Below are positions 32,227-41,891 of a DNA stretch of 45,305 nt, piece by piece. How positions within the stretch are numbered: the stretch's first letter is position 1; each line of letters starts with the position of its first letter. The stretch comes from Candidatus Omnitrophota bacterium. Lineage in GTDB: Bacteria; Omnitrophota; Gorgyraeia; Zapsychrales; Zapsychraceae. Where the stretch lies: contig JAHJCZ010000160.1 in NCBI GenBank assembly GCA_018812705.1, positions 1 to 45,305 on the forward strand. Reading direction: 5' to 3'. The notes below the pieces were generated by a model. That model did no database searches. It was given only the letters and a program-made list of their open reading frames with translations, and had not been told where the DNA came from. A program made the translations under genes and the position numbers.

Positions 32227-33975
32227 ATGAAGACAAACTTTATTAGAAAACTATTTATCCTTTCTTTGTTCCTTTTTGTTGTTTGCGCAACGGGTCGTTT
32301 TGCTTTTGCACAAGAAAGAATTATTTCTTTTGATAGCCAAGTTCAGGTAAAGGAAGATTCAACTTTGATCGTAACTGAGATGATCAAAGTGCATGCAGAG
32401 GGTCGCAACATAAAGAGAGGAATATATCGGGATTTTCCGACTAGATACAAAGATAGATTCGGGAATGATTATGTCGTTGGTTTTGATGTTATAGAGATAT
32501 TGCGTGATGGTATTGAAGAGAGCTATCACATGCAAAATATTTCTAATGGAAAGCGTATTTATATTGGCAATAAAGATATATTTTTGAAGACGGATGACTA
32601 TACATACACTATAGTTTATGAAACGACAAGACAGCTTGGCTTCTTTAAAGATCATGATGAGATCTATTGGAATGTTACGGGTAATGGCTGGGATTTTCCA
32701 ATTGAGAAAGCAACGGCGACCGTTATCCTTCCTGAGTCTGCAAAAAGTGAGGTCATTGATTTTAAGTGTTATACAGGCTTGCAAGGTTCAAGGGAATCAG
32801 CGTGTATTACAGATAAAAATCTTTATATCGAGCCGGTCTTTGATACGACAAGGACCTTGAATTCAAGGGAGGGGCTGACCATTTTTGTTTCATGGCCTAA
32901 AGGATTTGTTACTGCCCCGACTTCTTTGATGAAGTTGAAGTATTTCTTGTCGGACAATAAAGATATTTTAGTCGCTTTGTTGATGCTGTTAGCTCTAGGG
33001 GTTTTCTTTTATTTAGCTTGGGATAATGTAGGCAGGGACCCAAAGCGCGGAATAATCGTCCCTCTTTTTCATCCACCAGAAAAAATGTCTCCAGCTGCAA
33101 TGCGTTTCTTATTGAACATGGGTTATGATAATAAGATCTTTACCGCGGCAGTATTGAATATGGCGGTCAAAGGATATATTAAGATAGAGGAGAAGGATTC
33201 AGGGTTGCTGGGAGGAAAGACCTATGTTCTTAAGAGAGATGATGAGGATAAGTTGAAGCTCCTTTCAAGCGAGGAACAGAATGCTGCCAAGCTTCTTTTG
33301 ATCAGCAAAACCGCCGGTTTAGAGCTTGTGAATACTAATCATCAGGTAATAAAATCCTCGATAAATTCACTTCAAAAGGGTCTGGAAAAGCAGTTAGAAC
33401 AGGTATATTTTCACTCAAACAAAGGTGTGCTTGGAATAGGCTTATTGATCTATTTAGCTTTTTCTGCTTGTGCAGTATTTATGTTTAGAGGCGGTTTCTT
33501 TGGAATACTTTCAGGCCTTATAATTTGGGTAGGAGGAATGATCCTTTGTGGTGTTTTTGGTCATTTGCTCAAAGCCCCGACTTTACAAGGGCGAAAGATA
33601 ATGGACCAGATCGAAGGATTTAAAATGTTCCTTTCAGTTACTGAAAAAGAAAGAATGAATTTGCTTAATCCTCCGGACCAGACACCCGAGCTGTTTGAAA
33701 AGTATCTGCCTTATGCGCTTGCTTTGGGAGTCGAACAAAAATGGTCAGAGCAATTTGCAACAGTATTTGAAAGGCTGGCTCAGGCTGGAAGTGCTTATCA
33801 TCCATATTGGTATCATGGTAGGTACAGAGATTTTAGGGCGAATGATTTTTCAAGGAACCTTTCAAGTTCTTTCTCAAATGCTATAGCTTCATCATCAACG
33901 CCTCCGGGTTCTAGTTCTGGCGGTGGCGGCTTTTCAGGAGGCGGTGGTGGTGGTGGAGGCGGTGGTGGTTGGTAG
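32227..33975 (+). CDS. DUF2207-family membrane protein with glycine-rich tail
   Basis: A 582-residue protein. A signal peptide (ending at F-A-F-A) leads into an extracytoplasmic beta-rich DUF2207 domain ([24 protein letters not shown]). A membrane helix lies near residue 245, then a cytoplasmic part with W-D-N-V-G-R-D-P-K and [11 protein letters not shown]. Two more helices follow near 400-440. The end is [11 protein letters not shown] followed by a Gly run and a final Trp, the usual ending in this family. The ATG at 32227 has GGGAG five bases upstream. It lies 31 bases after lemA. Confidence 0.93.
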   Translation: MKTNFIRKLFILSLFLFVVCATGRFAFAQERIISFDSQVQVKEDSTLIVTEMIKVHAEGRNIKRGIYRDFPTRYKDRFGNDYVVGFDVIEILRDGIEESYHMQNISNGKRIYIGNKDIFLKTDDYTYTIVYETTRQLGFFKDHDEIYWNVTGNGWDFPIEKATATVILPESAKSEVIDFKCYTGLQGSRESACITDKNLYIEPVFDTTRTLNSREGLTIFVSWPKGFVTAPTSLMKLKYFLSDNKDILVALLMLLALGVFFYLAWDNVGRDPKRGIIVPLFHPPEKMSPAAMRFLLNMGYDNKIFTAAVLNMAVKGYIKIEEKDSGLLGGKTYVLKRDDEDKLKLLSSEEQNAAKLLLISKTAGLELVNTNHQVIKSSINSLQKGLEKQLEQVYFHSNKGVLGIGLLIYLAFSACAVFMFRGGFFGILSGLIIWVGGMILCGVFGHLLKAPTLQGRKIMDQIEGFKMFLSVTEKERMNLLNPPDQTPELFEKYLPYALALGVEQKWSEQFATVFERLAQAGSAYHPYWYHGRYRDFRANDFSRNLSSSFSNAIASSSTPPGSSSGGGGFSGGGGGGGGGGGW

Positions 33976-34027
33976 CTCATTGCGCGTGGTATTGACTAAT
34001 ATTAATAATATGATATAAGAATCTATT

Positions 34028-35117
34028 ATGATTGACGAACTGAAAAAGAAAATTAGGGATATAGACAAGAACCTTCATGGGCTAAGGGGGTTTCTTTGAC
34101 CTTTCTAAAAAGGAAGAAGAAATAAAAGCCATTCAGGAAAAGATGAACGCTCCTAATTTTTGGGATGATCAGGCTCAATCTAATAAAATAATGAAAGAGC
34201 TTAAATATCTCAAGTCTTGTGTAGACCCCTTTGAGAAAAGCGTTAAGAAATTAAGCGAATTAAATGAGCTTCTTGATATGTCAGAAGGGGATGAAGAATT
34301 TATATCTCAGATCAAAAAAGAGCTTGAATGTATAGAAAATGAAGTGATTGCGACAGAAACACGGAGCATTCTTGCAGGGCCTTTTGACCGCAATAATGTG
34401 ATATTAAATATAAATTCAGGTGCCGGAGGGACAGAGAGCTGTGATTGGGCAAGTATGCTCTTAAGGATGTATACCCGTTGGGCTGAAGCGAATAAAGCAA
34501 AGGTCAAGGTTCTTGATATTCTTCCGGGTGAAGAGGCTGGCATAAAAAGTGTCACATTGGGCATTGAAGGTGATATGGCTTACGGATATTTAAAAGGTGA
34601 GAAGGGAGTACACAGGCTGGTCAGGATCTCGCCTTTTGATTCAAATAAGAGACGGCATACTTCTTTTGCTTCTGTCGACGTTATTCCTGAGATCGAGGAT
34701 GATATAGAAGTTGAGATCGATCCTGATGATCTGAGAATTGATATTTTCCGTTCTTCAGGGCCTGGCGGTCAGAGCGTTAATACAACTGATTCAGCAGTAA
34801 GGATTACGCATAATCCTTCAGGGATAGTTGTTCAGTGCCAGAATGAAAGATCACAATTGCATAATAGGCAGACGGCCATGAAGATCCTTAAGGCAAGGCT
34901 TTATGAGCTTAAGCGCAAAGAGCAGGACGAGGAAATGTCGAAGGAGTATGGCAAGAAACAAAAAATAGAGTGGGGTAGCCAGATACGTTCGTATGTCATG
35001 CATCCTTATTCCATGGTTAAAGATCATCGCACAAATACAGAGACAGGAAATGTTCCTCGGGTGATGGATGGCGATCTAGACATTTTTATTGAAGCATTTT
35101 TGAGGTGGAGACCATAG
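34028..35117 (+). CDS. prfB: Peptide chain release factor 2, with programmed +1 frameshift
   Basis: Two frames joined by the classic RF2 autoregulatory frameshift. The ATG at 34028 reads 23 codons to CTT-TGA (TGA at 34097-34099), preceded by the internal Shine-Dalgarno-like AAGGGGG (34084-34090). Slipping +1 at CTT continues as GAC at 34098 to the stop at 35117, giving about 362 residues. When RF2 is scarce the TGA pauses and slippage makes more. The main part shows the anticodon-like S-P-F tripeptide (R-I-S-P-F-D), which reads UGA/UAA, and the catalytic G-G-Q loop (S-G-P-G-G-Q-S-V-N). An automated caller would probably start it wrongly at 34143. Confidence 0.97.
34084..34100 (+). promoter_or_regulatory. 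RF2 recoding site
   Basis: AAGGGGGTTTCTTTGAC: Shine-Dalgarno-like stimulator, slippery CTT and in-frame TGA followed by C, the weakest termination context. It departs from the usual pattern only in having TTT rather than TAT before CTT. Confidence 0.95.
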
Positions 35118-35166
35118 TAGACGATAGACCAAAGACAACAGACCAAAGACTATATCGGAGTGACAA

Positions 35167-38166
35167 ATGTTAAATTTTTTAATTCAGAAGCAAGTAGTTA
35201 AAAATGCCCAAAAGTATATTGATAAATTAGTGCCCAAGGTCAATGTTCATGTTCCGGAGGACCTTCCGATCCCTTCAGTAAGGGCAATGAAAAAAATGTG
35301 CGACGTTGTGTCAAAGATCAATGGCTTGGAATCTAAATATGAAGGGTTAAGTGATGAACAGTTAAAAGATAAGACCCCTGAGTTCAGAAGTGTTTATGAG
35401 AGTGCTGTTAGTAAAGACAGAGAGAAAATGGAAGAGCTCCTCGTCGATTACAATAAGGCTAGCGATCCTGATGAAAAAAATGAACTTGGGAATCAGTATG
35501 ATAAGGCAGAAGAAGCCTATTTAAAAATCAAGAAACAGACATTGGCAGATATTTTGCCTGATGCCTTTGCGGTTGTTCGTGAAGTAGGTAAAAGAGTTCT
35601 TAAAATGAGGCATTTTGATGTTCAGTTGATAGGCGGAATGGTTTTAAATGACGGAAACATTGCAGAAATGACTACTGGTGAAGGTAAAACTCTGGTTGCA
35701 ACTTTGCCGGCATATTTAAACGGATTGACCAAAGAAGGCGTTCATATCGTTACTGTTAACGATTATCTTGCAAAACGTGATAGGGCGTGGATGGGGCCAG
35801 TATTTGAGTTCTTAGGTTTGGCCGTCGGAGTTATTTTAAGGGATCTGGACCCGCAGCAAAGACAGCATGAATATAATTGCGATATTTCTTATGCGACGAA
35901 CAATGAGCTGGGATTTGATTATCTTCGGGATAATATGGTCAATTTTAAGGAAGATATGGTCCAGAGGCGCCATCATTTTGCAATTGTTGACGAGGTCGAT
36001 AGTATTCTTGTTGATGAAGCAAGGACTCCGCTGATCATCTCGGGCCCCGCCGAAGAATCTACGGACAAATATTATAGAGCTAATGAAATTGCAAAACAAT
36101 TGAAGGGTAAGAAGGTAGTCGATGAAGAAAAATCAAAAATAGACGCTAAGTATCAAGAGGTCGACCTTACTGCAGGATTTGATTACATCGCTGATGAAAA
36201 GACCAGGGCTATTTCGATGACAGATGCAGGTGAAGAAAAAGCAGCAAGGATGTTCGGCATAGATAATCTTCACGATATGGACACGATTGAATACAGGCAT
36301 CATATTTTGCAGGCTTTAAAGGCAAGGGAATTCTTTAAGATCGATGTTGATTATGTTCTGCGTGACGGTGGGGTTATTATTGTTGATGAGTTTACCGGAA
36401 GATTAATGCCGGGGAGAAGATGGTCTGACGGATTGCACCAAGCTGTCGAAGCAAAGGAAGGGATAAAAATAGAAAGAGAGAACCAAACGCTCGCGACTAT
36501 TACTTTCCAGAATTACTTTAGGCTTTACGAAAAATTATCTGGCATGACCGGTACAGCATATACTGAAGCTAACGAGTTCAAGCAGATATATGAGCTTGAC
36601 TGTGTGGTATTGCCTACGAATAAAAAAGTATTGCGAATGAATTACCCGGACTGCATTTACAGAAGTCTAAGAGAAAAATATAAGGCCATTATCGAGGAAG
36701 CTGAAGATTGTTACAAGAGAGGACAGCCGGTTCTTGTAGGTACGATCTCGATCGAAAAATCTGAATTACTTTCTAAAATGATGACTCAAAAGGGTATTGC
36801 CCATCAGGTCCTGAACGCTAAATATCATGAGCAAGAAGCTCATATTATTGCGCAGGCCGGAAGGTTTAAAGGTATTACGATCGCGACTAACATGGCAGGG
36901 CGTGGTACGGATATTGTTCTTGGAGGTAATGCTCAGTATTTGGCTGATAATCTTGTTGAGAGTGAATTGGCTAATTCCAAAGATGATGATAAAGAACTTG
37001 TGGAAAAGATGTTGAGAGAGAAGTTCATTGAACAGTTCAGGGTCCAATGCCAAGAAGAGAACAAGAAAGTCATTGAGCAGGGCGGGCTTCATGTTCTTGG
37101 TACGGAGCGTCATGAATCCAGGCGTATCGATAATCAGTTGAGAGGGCGACAAGGGCGTCAGGGTGATCCGGGATCATCACGTTTTTATGTTTCTTTGGAA
37201 GATGATCTTATGAGACTGTTCGCATCGGATAAAGTTATTTCTATAATGGATAGCTTAGGAATGGAAGAGGGTCAGGTCCTGGAGCATCCTTGGCTTTCAA
37301 AAAGTATCGAAACGGCTCAGAAAAGAGTTGAGACCCATAACTTTGAGATCAGAAAACATCTGCTTGAGTATGATAATGTCATGAATAAGCAGCGAGAGGT
37401 TATTTATGATCTGCGTCGTTCAATTCTTGAGAGAAGTAATGTTAAAGATCTTATTGTTCAGGATATTGATGCATTGGTCGCAGACTTGATCTCTCAATAT
37501 TTAAGACCAACTGGTGAAGATGCGTCTTGGAACATTGAAGGATTAAAGATGACCCTTAAGACAAAGTTTGAATATGATCTTGAGATATCTGAGAAGCAGA
37601 TCGAAGAATTTGATGAGAACCATGTAAAAGATAAGGTTTTTAAGGGATTGATAGATATATATAAATTAAAAGAAGAACAAGTTGGATATGAACATTTGCG
37701 TTATCTTGAAAAAATGCTCTTATTGCATACGATCGATTCAAAATGGAAAGATCATCTTTATGCTATGGACCAATTGAAAGAAGGTATTGGATTGCGGTCT
37801 TTTGCGCAAAGAGATCCTTTGATCGAATACAAAAGAGAAGGTTTTGAAATGTTCCAGGTTATGTATGATTCAGTTGGTTTTGAGGTTGCTGAAACAATAT
37901 TTAAGATACAGCCGGCAAAAGTATCTCATCCAATGAGAGGAGTTTTTAGCTCATTGCCGCAACAAATGATACATGATTCTGCTTCTGGTTTGGGAAATGC
38001 CGCATCTAGGTATAGGCCTGAAGCAGTAGGGGCGGGTATTGACCAAATAGTTCCTCCTCCGACATTTTCAACTTCAATTGGCCTTGGAAAAGGACAGAAA
38101 GTCGGGAGAAATGATCCTTGTTCCTGTGGTAGCGGTAAGAAGTATAAGAAGTGCTGCGGGAGATAA
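35167..38166 (+). CDS. secA: Preprotein translocase ATPase SecA
   Basis: A 999-residue motor of Sec export. Present are the nucleotide-binding T-G-E-G-K-T, the DEVD box (I-V-D-E-V-D-S-I-L-V-D-E-A-R-T-P-L), the preprotein-binding region, M-A-G-R-G-T-D-I-V-L-G-G in NBF2, and the R-G-R-Q-G-R-Q-G-D-P-G motif. The two-helix finger region is followed by a C-terminal zinc tail C-S-C-G-S-G-K-K-Y-K-K-C-C that binds SecB or ribosomes. Length is on the long side but all domains are regular. A short spacer with two copies of AGACCAAAGAC separates it from prfB, an association seen in many bacteria. Confidence 0.98.
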   Translation: MLNFLIQKQVVKNAQKYIDKLVPKVNVHVPEDLPIPSVRAMKKMCDVVSKINGLESKYEGLSDEQLKDKTPEFRSVYESAVSKDREKMEELLVDYNKASDPDEKNELGNQYDKAEEAYLKIKKQTLADILPDAFAVVREVGKRVLKMRHFDVQLIGGMVLNDGNIAEMTTGEGKTLVATLPAYLNGLTKEGVHIVTVNDYLAKRDRAWMGPVFEFLGLAVGVILRDLDPQQRQHEYNCDISYATNNELGFDYLRDNMVNFKEDMVQRRHHFAIVDEVDSILVDEARTPLIISGPAEESTDKYYRANEIAKQLKGKKVVDEEKSKIDAKYQEVDLTAGFDYIADEKTRAISMTDAGEEKAARMFGIDNLHDMDTIEYRHHILQALKAREFFKIDVDYVLRDGGVIIVDEFTGRLMPGRRWSDGLHQAVEAKEGIKIERENQTLATITFQNYFRLYEKLSGMTGTAYTEANEFKQIYELDCVVLPTNKKVLRMNYPDCIYRSLREKYKAIIEEAEDCYKRGQPVLVGTISIEKSELLSKMMTQKGIAHQVLNAKYHEQEAHIIAQAGRFKGITIATNMAGRGTDIVLGGNAQYLADNLVESELANSKDDDKELVEKMLREKFIEQFRVQCQEENKKVIEQGGLHVLGTERHESRRIDNQLRGRQGRQGDPGSSRFYVSLEDDLMRLFASDKVISIMDSLGMEEGQVLEHPWLSKSIETAQKRVETHNFEIRKHLLEYDNVMNKQREVIYDLRRSILERSNVKDLIVQDIDALVADLISQYLRPTGEDASWNIEGLKMTLKTKFEYDLEISEKQIEEFDENHVKDKVFKGLIDIYKLKEEQVGYEHLRYLEKMLLLHTIDSKWKDHLYAMDQLKEGIGLRSFAQRDPLIEYKREGFEMFQVMYDSVGFEVAETIFKIQPAKVSHPMRGVFSSLPQQMIHDSASGLGNAASRYRPEAVGAGIDQIVPPPTFSTSIGLGKGQKVGRNDPCSCGSGKKYKKCCGR

Positions 38167-38168
38167 GA

Positions 38169-39788
38169 ATGCAAGCAGAGGGTCATGCACATAATGGATC
38201 TTTCACAGCTATTAAAAGAAAATTTATTCCATTCTTTTTAATCTTTCTTTCTGCAACATTGCTGGCATTAGCCTTTCCTAAAACAGATATTTCTTTTTTT
38301 GTGTGGATCGGACTAGTACCATTGATGTTCGTTCTTGATGGTAAAGATCTCGCCGGATCATTTAAAGCAGGATATTTATGCGGAATATTGTTTTTTACAG
38401 GAACTGTATCTTGGATGATACATGTGACCGTGCCGGGCTCTATTGTAATGATACTTTATTTGGGCCTTTATTATGCAATGTTCGCTGTTGCCTATTATTA
38501 TTTCTCAAGATCAAGATCGTTATTAAAATTATTCTTGCTTCCTGCGGTTTGGGTCACGCTGGAGTACGTTAAAGCCTATTTGATAGGAGGTTTTGATTGG
38601 GCTAGCCTGGGCCATGCTCAATACAAGAATTTAGCCTTGATTCAGATAGCAGAGTTTACCGGGTACTATGGGGTTTCTTATTTGATCGTTGCGGCTAATG
38701 TTGTGATTAAGGACTCCTTATCGTTTTTGTCGACTAAGAATACAAAGATAAGCTTGAAGGAGATCTTGTCGGAAATTTCAATACTGCTTGTCATGATTTT
38801 GGCATTCATTGGCTTTGGTAATTCTGTTCTCAGAAGGCAAGATGTTCAAAAGAAGATATCTGTCGGGATAATTCAAGGAAATATTGATCAGGAGCTAAAA
38901 TGGTTTGAGCCCGCATGGGAAGATATATTAGAAAAACATGTTTTGCTGACAAAGTTAGTGGCTAAAGAAAATCCTCATTTGATAGTATGGCCTGAAACGT
39001 CTTTCCCCGGATTCTTGATATTAAAAGATGAGCAGTATCAATATTCTCCGAATGGAGTCAGTTTTGAAAATAATGAACAATTCTATTCCAGGATAAAGCA
39101 GCTTGCAGTTGATATCGGGATCCCGATACTTTTTGGCGTGGTTAGCGAGGAGAATGGAAAGTTTTACAATTCAGCGGTTTTGTTATCAAAAGAAGGAAAG
39201 CTTATCGGCAAGTACAACAAATTGCATTTAGTCCCTTTTGGGGAATATATTCCCTTAAGAGTGATCTTTCCTTTTTTGGCCTCAATTGTCCCTATAGAGG
39301 ATTTTACTTCTGGAAACAAGTTTACGGTGTTCTCTCTTCCAGCGAAAAACAACACAGAAGTCCTAGCTAAATTTTCTCCTTTGATCTGTTTTGAAGATAC
39401 TGTCGCGAGGCTAGCAAGAAGATTTATTGGCGAGGGCGCTGAGTTTTTTGTGAATATAACAAATGATGGATGGTTCAAGGATACTAAAGCCCCGTTTATG
39501 CACATGCAGAGCTCAGTTTTTCGCTCTATTGAAAATAGAAAGTATTTGGTTAGATGTACAAACACGGGCGTGAGCAATTTTATTGATGACAAGGGGAAGA
39601 TACTTGACGTCATTAAGGATGATAAGGGTAAGAGCTCTTATGTGACCGGCGTTGTTGTTGAGGATATTTATCTTAATTCTAAAAAGACATTATATTCAAA
39701 ATATGGTGATTTATTTGCAATTTTCTGTATAGTGTTCGTGTTGTTAGGTTTTGGCCTTGAAGCAAAAAACTTTAATAGATCTGTCTAG
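38169..39788 (+). CDS. lnt: Apolipoprotein N-acyltransferase
   Basis: A 539-residue inner-membrane enzyme that adds the third acyl chain to bacterial lipoproteins. Six or so N-terminal helices precede a nitrilase-like domain whose triad is visible: Glu in L-I-V-W-P-E-T-S-F-P, Lys in Y-N-K-L-H-L-V-P-F-G-E-Y, and Cys in P-L-I-C-F-E-D. The N-terminal W-I-G-L-V-P-L pattern is also typical. A final helix closes the chain. I start at the ATG at 38169 (CGGGAG six bases upstream, within the secA end) rather than the overlapping GTG at 38151. It begins two bases after secA and is likely co-transcribed. It fits the many lipoproteins encoded in this window. Confidence 0.95.
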   Translation: MQAEGHAHNGSFTAIKRKFIPFFLIFLSATLLALAFPKTDISFFVWIGLVPLMFVLDGKDLAGSFKAGYLCGILFFTGTVSWMIHVTVPGSIVMILYLGLYYAMFAVAYYYFSRSRSLLKLFLLPAVWVTLEYVKAYLIGGFDWASLGHAQYKNLALIQIAEFTGYYGVSYLIVAANVVIKDSLSFLSTKNTKISLKEILSEISILLVMILAFIGFGNSVLRRQDVQKKISVGIIQGNIDQELKWFEPAWEDILEKHVLLTKLVAKENPHLIVWPETSFPGFLILKDEQYQYSPNGVSFENNEQFYSRIKQLAVDIGIPILFGVVSEENGKFYNSAVLLSKEGKLIGKYNKLHLVPFGEYIPLRVIFPFLASIVPIEDFTSGNKFTVFSLPAKNNTEVLAKFSPLICFEDTVARLARRFIGEGAEFFVNITNDGWFKDTKAPFMHMQSSVFRSIENRKYLVRCTNTGVSNFIDDKGKILDVIKDDKGKSSYVTGVVVEDIYLNSKKTLYSKYGDLFAIFCIVFVLLGFGLEAKNFNRSV

Positions 39789-39842
39789 TAGTTAAAGTTA
39801 AACATACATCTTTTAAACTTACTATTTCTATTTATAATAGTA

Positions 39843-39870
39843 TTGCTCAATGTATTGCTTGCACTATAAT
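39843..39870 (+). promoter_or_regulatory. Promoter of the membrane-anchored receiver protein
   Basis: TTGCTC at 39843-39848, a 16-base spacer and a perfect TATAAT at 39865-39870. A strong TTAGGAGGT lies just before the start codon at 39906. Confidence 0.55.
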
Positions 39871-39905
39871 CTAATTCGGGAATAATATCTTTTAGGAGGT
39901 TCTTA

Positions 39906-40628
39906 ATGAACAAAAAATCATTTGTGATAGAGATCATTGGTTATGGACTAGCACTTGCTTATTCAATTATTCTGGCTTCCATCCTTGAACTTTCGAAAGT
40001 GCCCGAATTAAGGATCAGGGCCAATATTGTCATTGTAATGTTTGCCGTGCTTTTTATTGGCTATATAGCTGTTGTTCTATTAAAAGAAAGAGGCAGGGTA
40101 TTGATCGTCATCGTAAATGTTATGGTCGTTTTGTATTTAATACAGCCTCATATGGAGAAGAAATGGATACTTTCTTTAGTTTATGTCGTTATTTATGCGA
40201 TCCTATTTCTGATATTTAACCAGATCAAGAACAAACAATTTTTTAGTAAAAAGAAAACTAAAAAATGGAAAAGCATTTTGATCATTGATGATGATCAAAC
40301 ACAGGTAATGACAGTAAGGCCTATGCTCATGAGCGCCGGGTATTCTGTGCTTTCAGCAGAAACAGGAGAAATGGGTTTGCAGATAGCAGAAACCCAAAAG
40401 CCTGATCTAATTCTTCTTGATGTTATTTTGCCTGGAATGAAAGGCCGAGAAGTTTGCAAAAGGTTAAAAAATAATGAAGTGACAAAAGATATACCGGTTA
40501 TCTTTGTTACCGTAAAAGACTCAAAGGATGAGATCGTAGCTGAAATGGACGCAGGTGCTCATGCTCATTTGACAAAGCCAATTTCAGTAAAAGTGTTAAT
40601 ATCAACTATCAGAAGCATCCTTGGATAA
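39906..40628 (+). CDS. Membrane-anchored response-regulator receiver protein
   Basis: A 240-residue protein of unusual order: four predicted membrane helices (about 8-28, 38-58, 64-80, 87-105), a basic linker (K-K-K-T-K-K-W-K), then a complete CheY-like receiver domain from about 122. The acidic pocket is D128-D130, the phosphoacceptor D172 (L-I-L-L-D-V-I-L-P-G-M-K-G), the switch Thr T202 and the conserved Lys K224 (T-K-P-I-S). There is no DNA-binding or enzymatic output and no histidine kinase nearby. Signalling probably occurs at the membrane through phosphorylation by a kinase encoded elsewhere. Confidence 0.88.
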   Translation: MNKKSFVIEIIGYGLALAYSIILASILELSKVPELRIRANIVIVMFAVLFIGYIAVVLLKERGRVLIVIVNVMVVLYLIQPHMEKKWILSLVYVVIYAILFLIFNQIKNKQFFSKKKTKKWKSILIIDDDQTQVMTVRPMLMSAGYSVLSAETGEMGLQIAETQKPDLILLDVILPGMKGREVCKRLKNNEVTKDIPVIFVTVKDSKDEIVAEMDAGAHAHLTKPISVKVLISTIRSILG

Positions 40629-40664
40629 GTAAGAGGAGCAGCAGCTGTTTTTTAAGAGTAAAGA

Positions 40665-41588
40665 ATGAATCCAAATGATCTTACAATAAAATTTCAGCGG
40701 GCGATGGCCCGTAATGGACTTTATAGCACCTATTTTCTGTTCAAGTGGTTACCGTTTTGGTTCATCAACGGCATATCAAATACAATGATCCAAATAGGTT
40801 ATAGTCTGACAAAAAGACATAGGAATATTGCGAGGGATAGCCTTAACATTGCATTTGAAGGGAAGAAGTCTGGCGGCGAAATAGAGCAGATAGTAAAGAA
40901 ATGTTTTAAGAATCTGGGCCAGTCGATGATCGAAATGCTCTACATGATGGCCCATCCTGACAAATTAGATGAAAAAGTATTTGTCGAGGGCAAAAGTCAT
41001 TTAGACAATGCTTTAAAGAAGGGCCATGGAGTTGTCGCAGTTACTGCGCATTTTGGTAATTTCCCTATGATGATGCTTTATTTTGCGCAGAAGGGATATG
41101 ATGTCAGCTCTATTGTTCGTCCTGCCAGAGATAAAGAGCTCGAAGAATTTCTTTTGAGAAAAAGAGGGGAGCTTAATGTTAAGACCGTTTATGCATTGCC
41201 AAGACAAAAATGCGTGACAAAGTCAATTTCCACGTTGCGCAACAATGGCGTTCTGTTCGTGCCATTAGATCAAAATTTCGGCAATGGTGCTGGAGTATAC
41301 GTTGACTTTTTTGGTCAAAAGGCTGCAACTGCGACTGGGCCTGTTGTATTTGCGCTTAGAACGAAGGCTGTTATACTGCCTATGTTCATAATTCGTCAAC
41401 CTGATAATAGGCATAAAATAGTGATCGAGGCTCCGATCGAGGTCGACTCCGGCAGCAGTGAAAATGAGGACAAGGCCATTGTTGACAATATTGCAAAGAT
41501 CACGCAACTGATCGAATCTTATATTCGCAAGTATCCTCATGAGTGGGGATGGATGCATCGCAGGTGGAAGAGCAGGCCTAAAAAATAA
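40665..41588 (+). CDS. LpxL/HtrB-family lysophospholipid (lipid A) acyltransferase
   Basis: A 307-residue membrane-associated acyltransferase of the LpxL/LpxM family. Family segments include H-R-N-I-A-R-D-S-L-N-I-A-F, K-C-F-K-N-L-G-Q-S-M-I-E, V-A-V-T-A-H-F-G-N-F, F-V-P-L-D-Q-N-F-G and W-M-H-R-R-W-K-S-R-P. In enterobacterial enzymes the catalytic dyad is H-x4-E within H-F-G-N-W-E; here H129-F-G-N-F-P has Pro at the Glu position. The overall fold is intact, so this is a variant subfamily. It most likely acylates lipid A or a related envelope lipid, in keeping with the LptE-like gene. AGAGTAAAG precedes the ATG. Confidence 0.9.
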   Translation: MNPNDLTIKFQRAMARNGLYSTYFLFKWLPFWFINGISNTMIQIGYSLTKRHRNIARDSLNIAFEGKKSGGEIEQIVKKCFKNLGQSMIEMLYMMAHPDKLDEKVFVEGKSHLDNALKKGHGVVAVTAHFGNFPMMMLYFAQKGYDVSSIVRPARDKELEEFLLRKRGELNVKTVYALPRQKCVTKSISTLRNNGVLFVPLDQNFGNGAGVYVDFFGQKAATATGPVVFALRTKAVILPMFIIRQPDNRHKIVIEAPIEVDSGSSENEDKAIVDNIAKITQLIESYIRKYPHEWGWMHRRWKSRPKK

Positions 41589-41619
41589 AAGATATAACTC
41601 ATTAACAAAAGAGGGAAAT

Positions 41620-41808
41620 ATGGTAGAAAAAAAAGATTCTGGTTTTAAAAATTTTAAAACATTCATTATTGGTTTGTTCCTTCTCATTCTAGGGATCACA
41701 TTAGTTCTTTATTGTTGGAGCGAAGTTGTTATATTCTTTAAAGGAATAGTGGGAATGATCTTTGCTTTGGCAGGATTGTTGGTTCTTTACACGTTGAATA
41801 AAAAATAA
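41620..41808 (+). CDS. Small two-helix membrane protein, 62 residues
   Basis: I start at the ATG at 41620, which has AGAGGG four bases before it; a longer frame would overlap the acyltransferase. A short basic N-terminus (M-V-E-K-K-D-S-G-F-K-N-F-K) is followed by two hydrophobic helices (F-I-I-G-L-F-L-L-I-L-G-I-T-L-V-L and V-G-M-I-F-A-L-A-G-L-L-V-L-Y) and a basic end. Not recognised; probably an inner-membrane protein co-expressed with the acyltransferase. Confidence 0.75.
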   Translation: MVEKKDSGFKNFKTFIIGLFLLILGITLVLYCWSEVVIFFKGIVGMIFALAGLLVLYTLNKK

Positions 41809-41826
41809 TTTAATGACGCATGGGTG

Positions 41827-41847
41827 CCGGTTGCCCGGTTTTTATTT
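41827..41847 (+). terminator. Short terminator-like hairpin after the small membrane protein
   Basis: CCGG-TTGC-CCGG followed by TTTTTATTT. The stem is only four G/C pairs. It lies inside a wider inverted repeat ACGCATG (41816-41822) / CATGCGT (41866-41872), which may help or compete. Confidence 0.4.
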
Positions 41848-41891
41848 GCTTGATGCAATAAGTTTCATGCGTTTGATAAGATAAGAGGTAT

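Noticed and set aside
33901-33975. Glycine run at the end of the DUF2207 protein as a sequencing artefact
   Set aside because: A Ser/Gly-rich tail ending in Gly-Trp or similar is normal for this family, and the frame is kept.
39164-39613. A 149-codon - strand open frame inside lnt
   Set aside because: Antisense shadow of the conserved nitrilase domain of Lnt.
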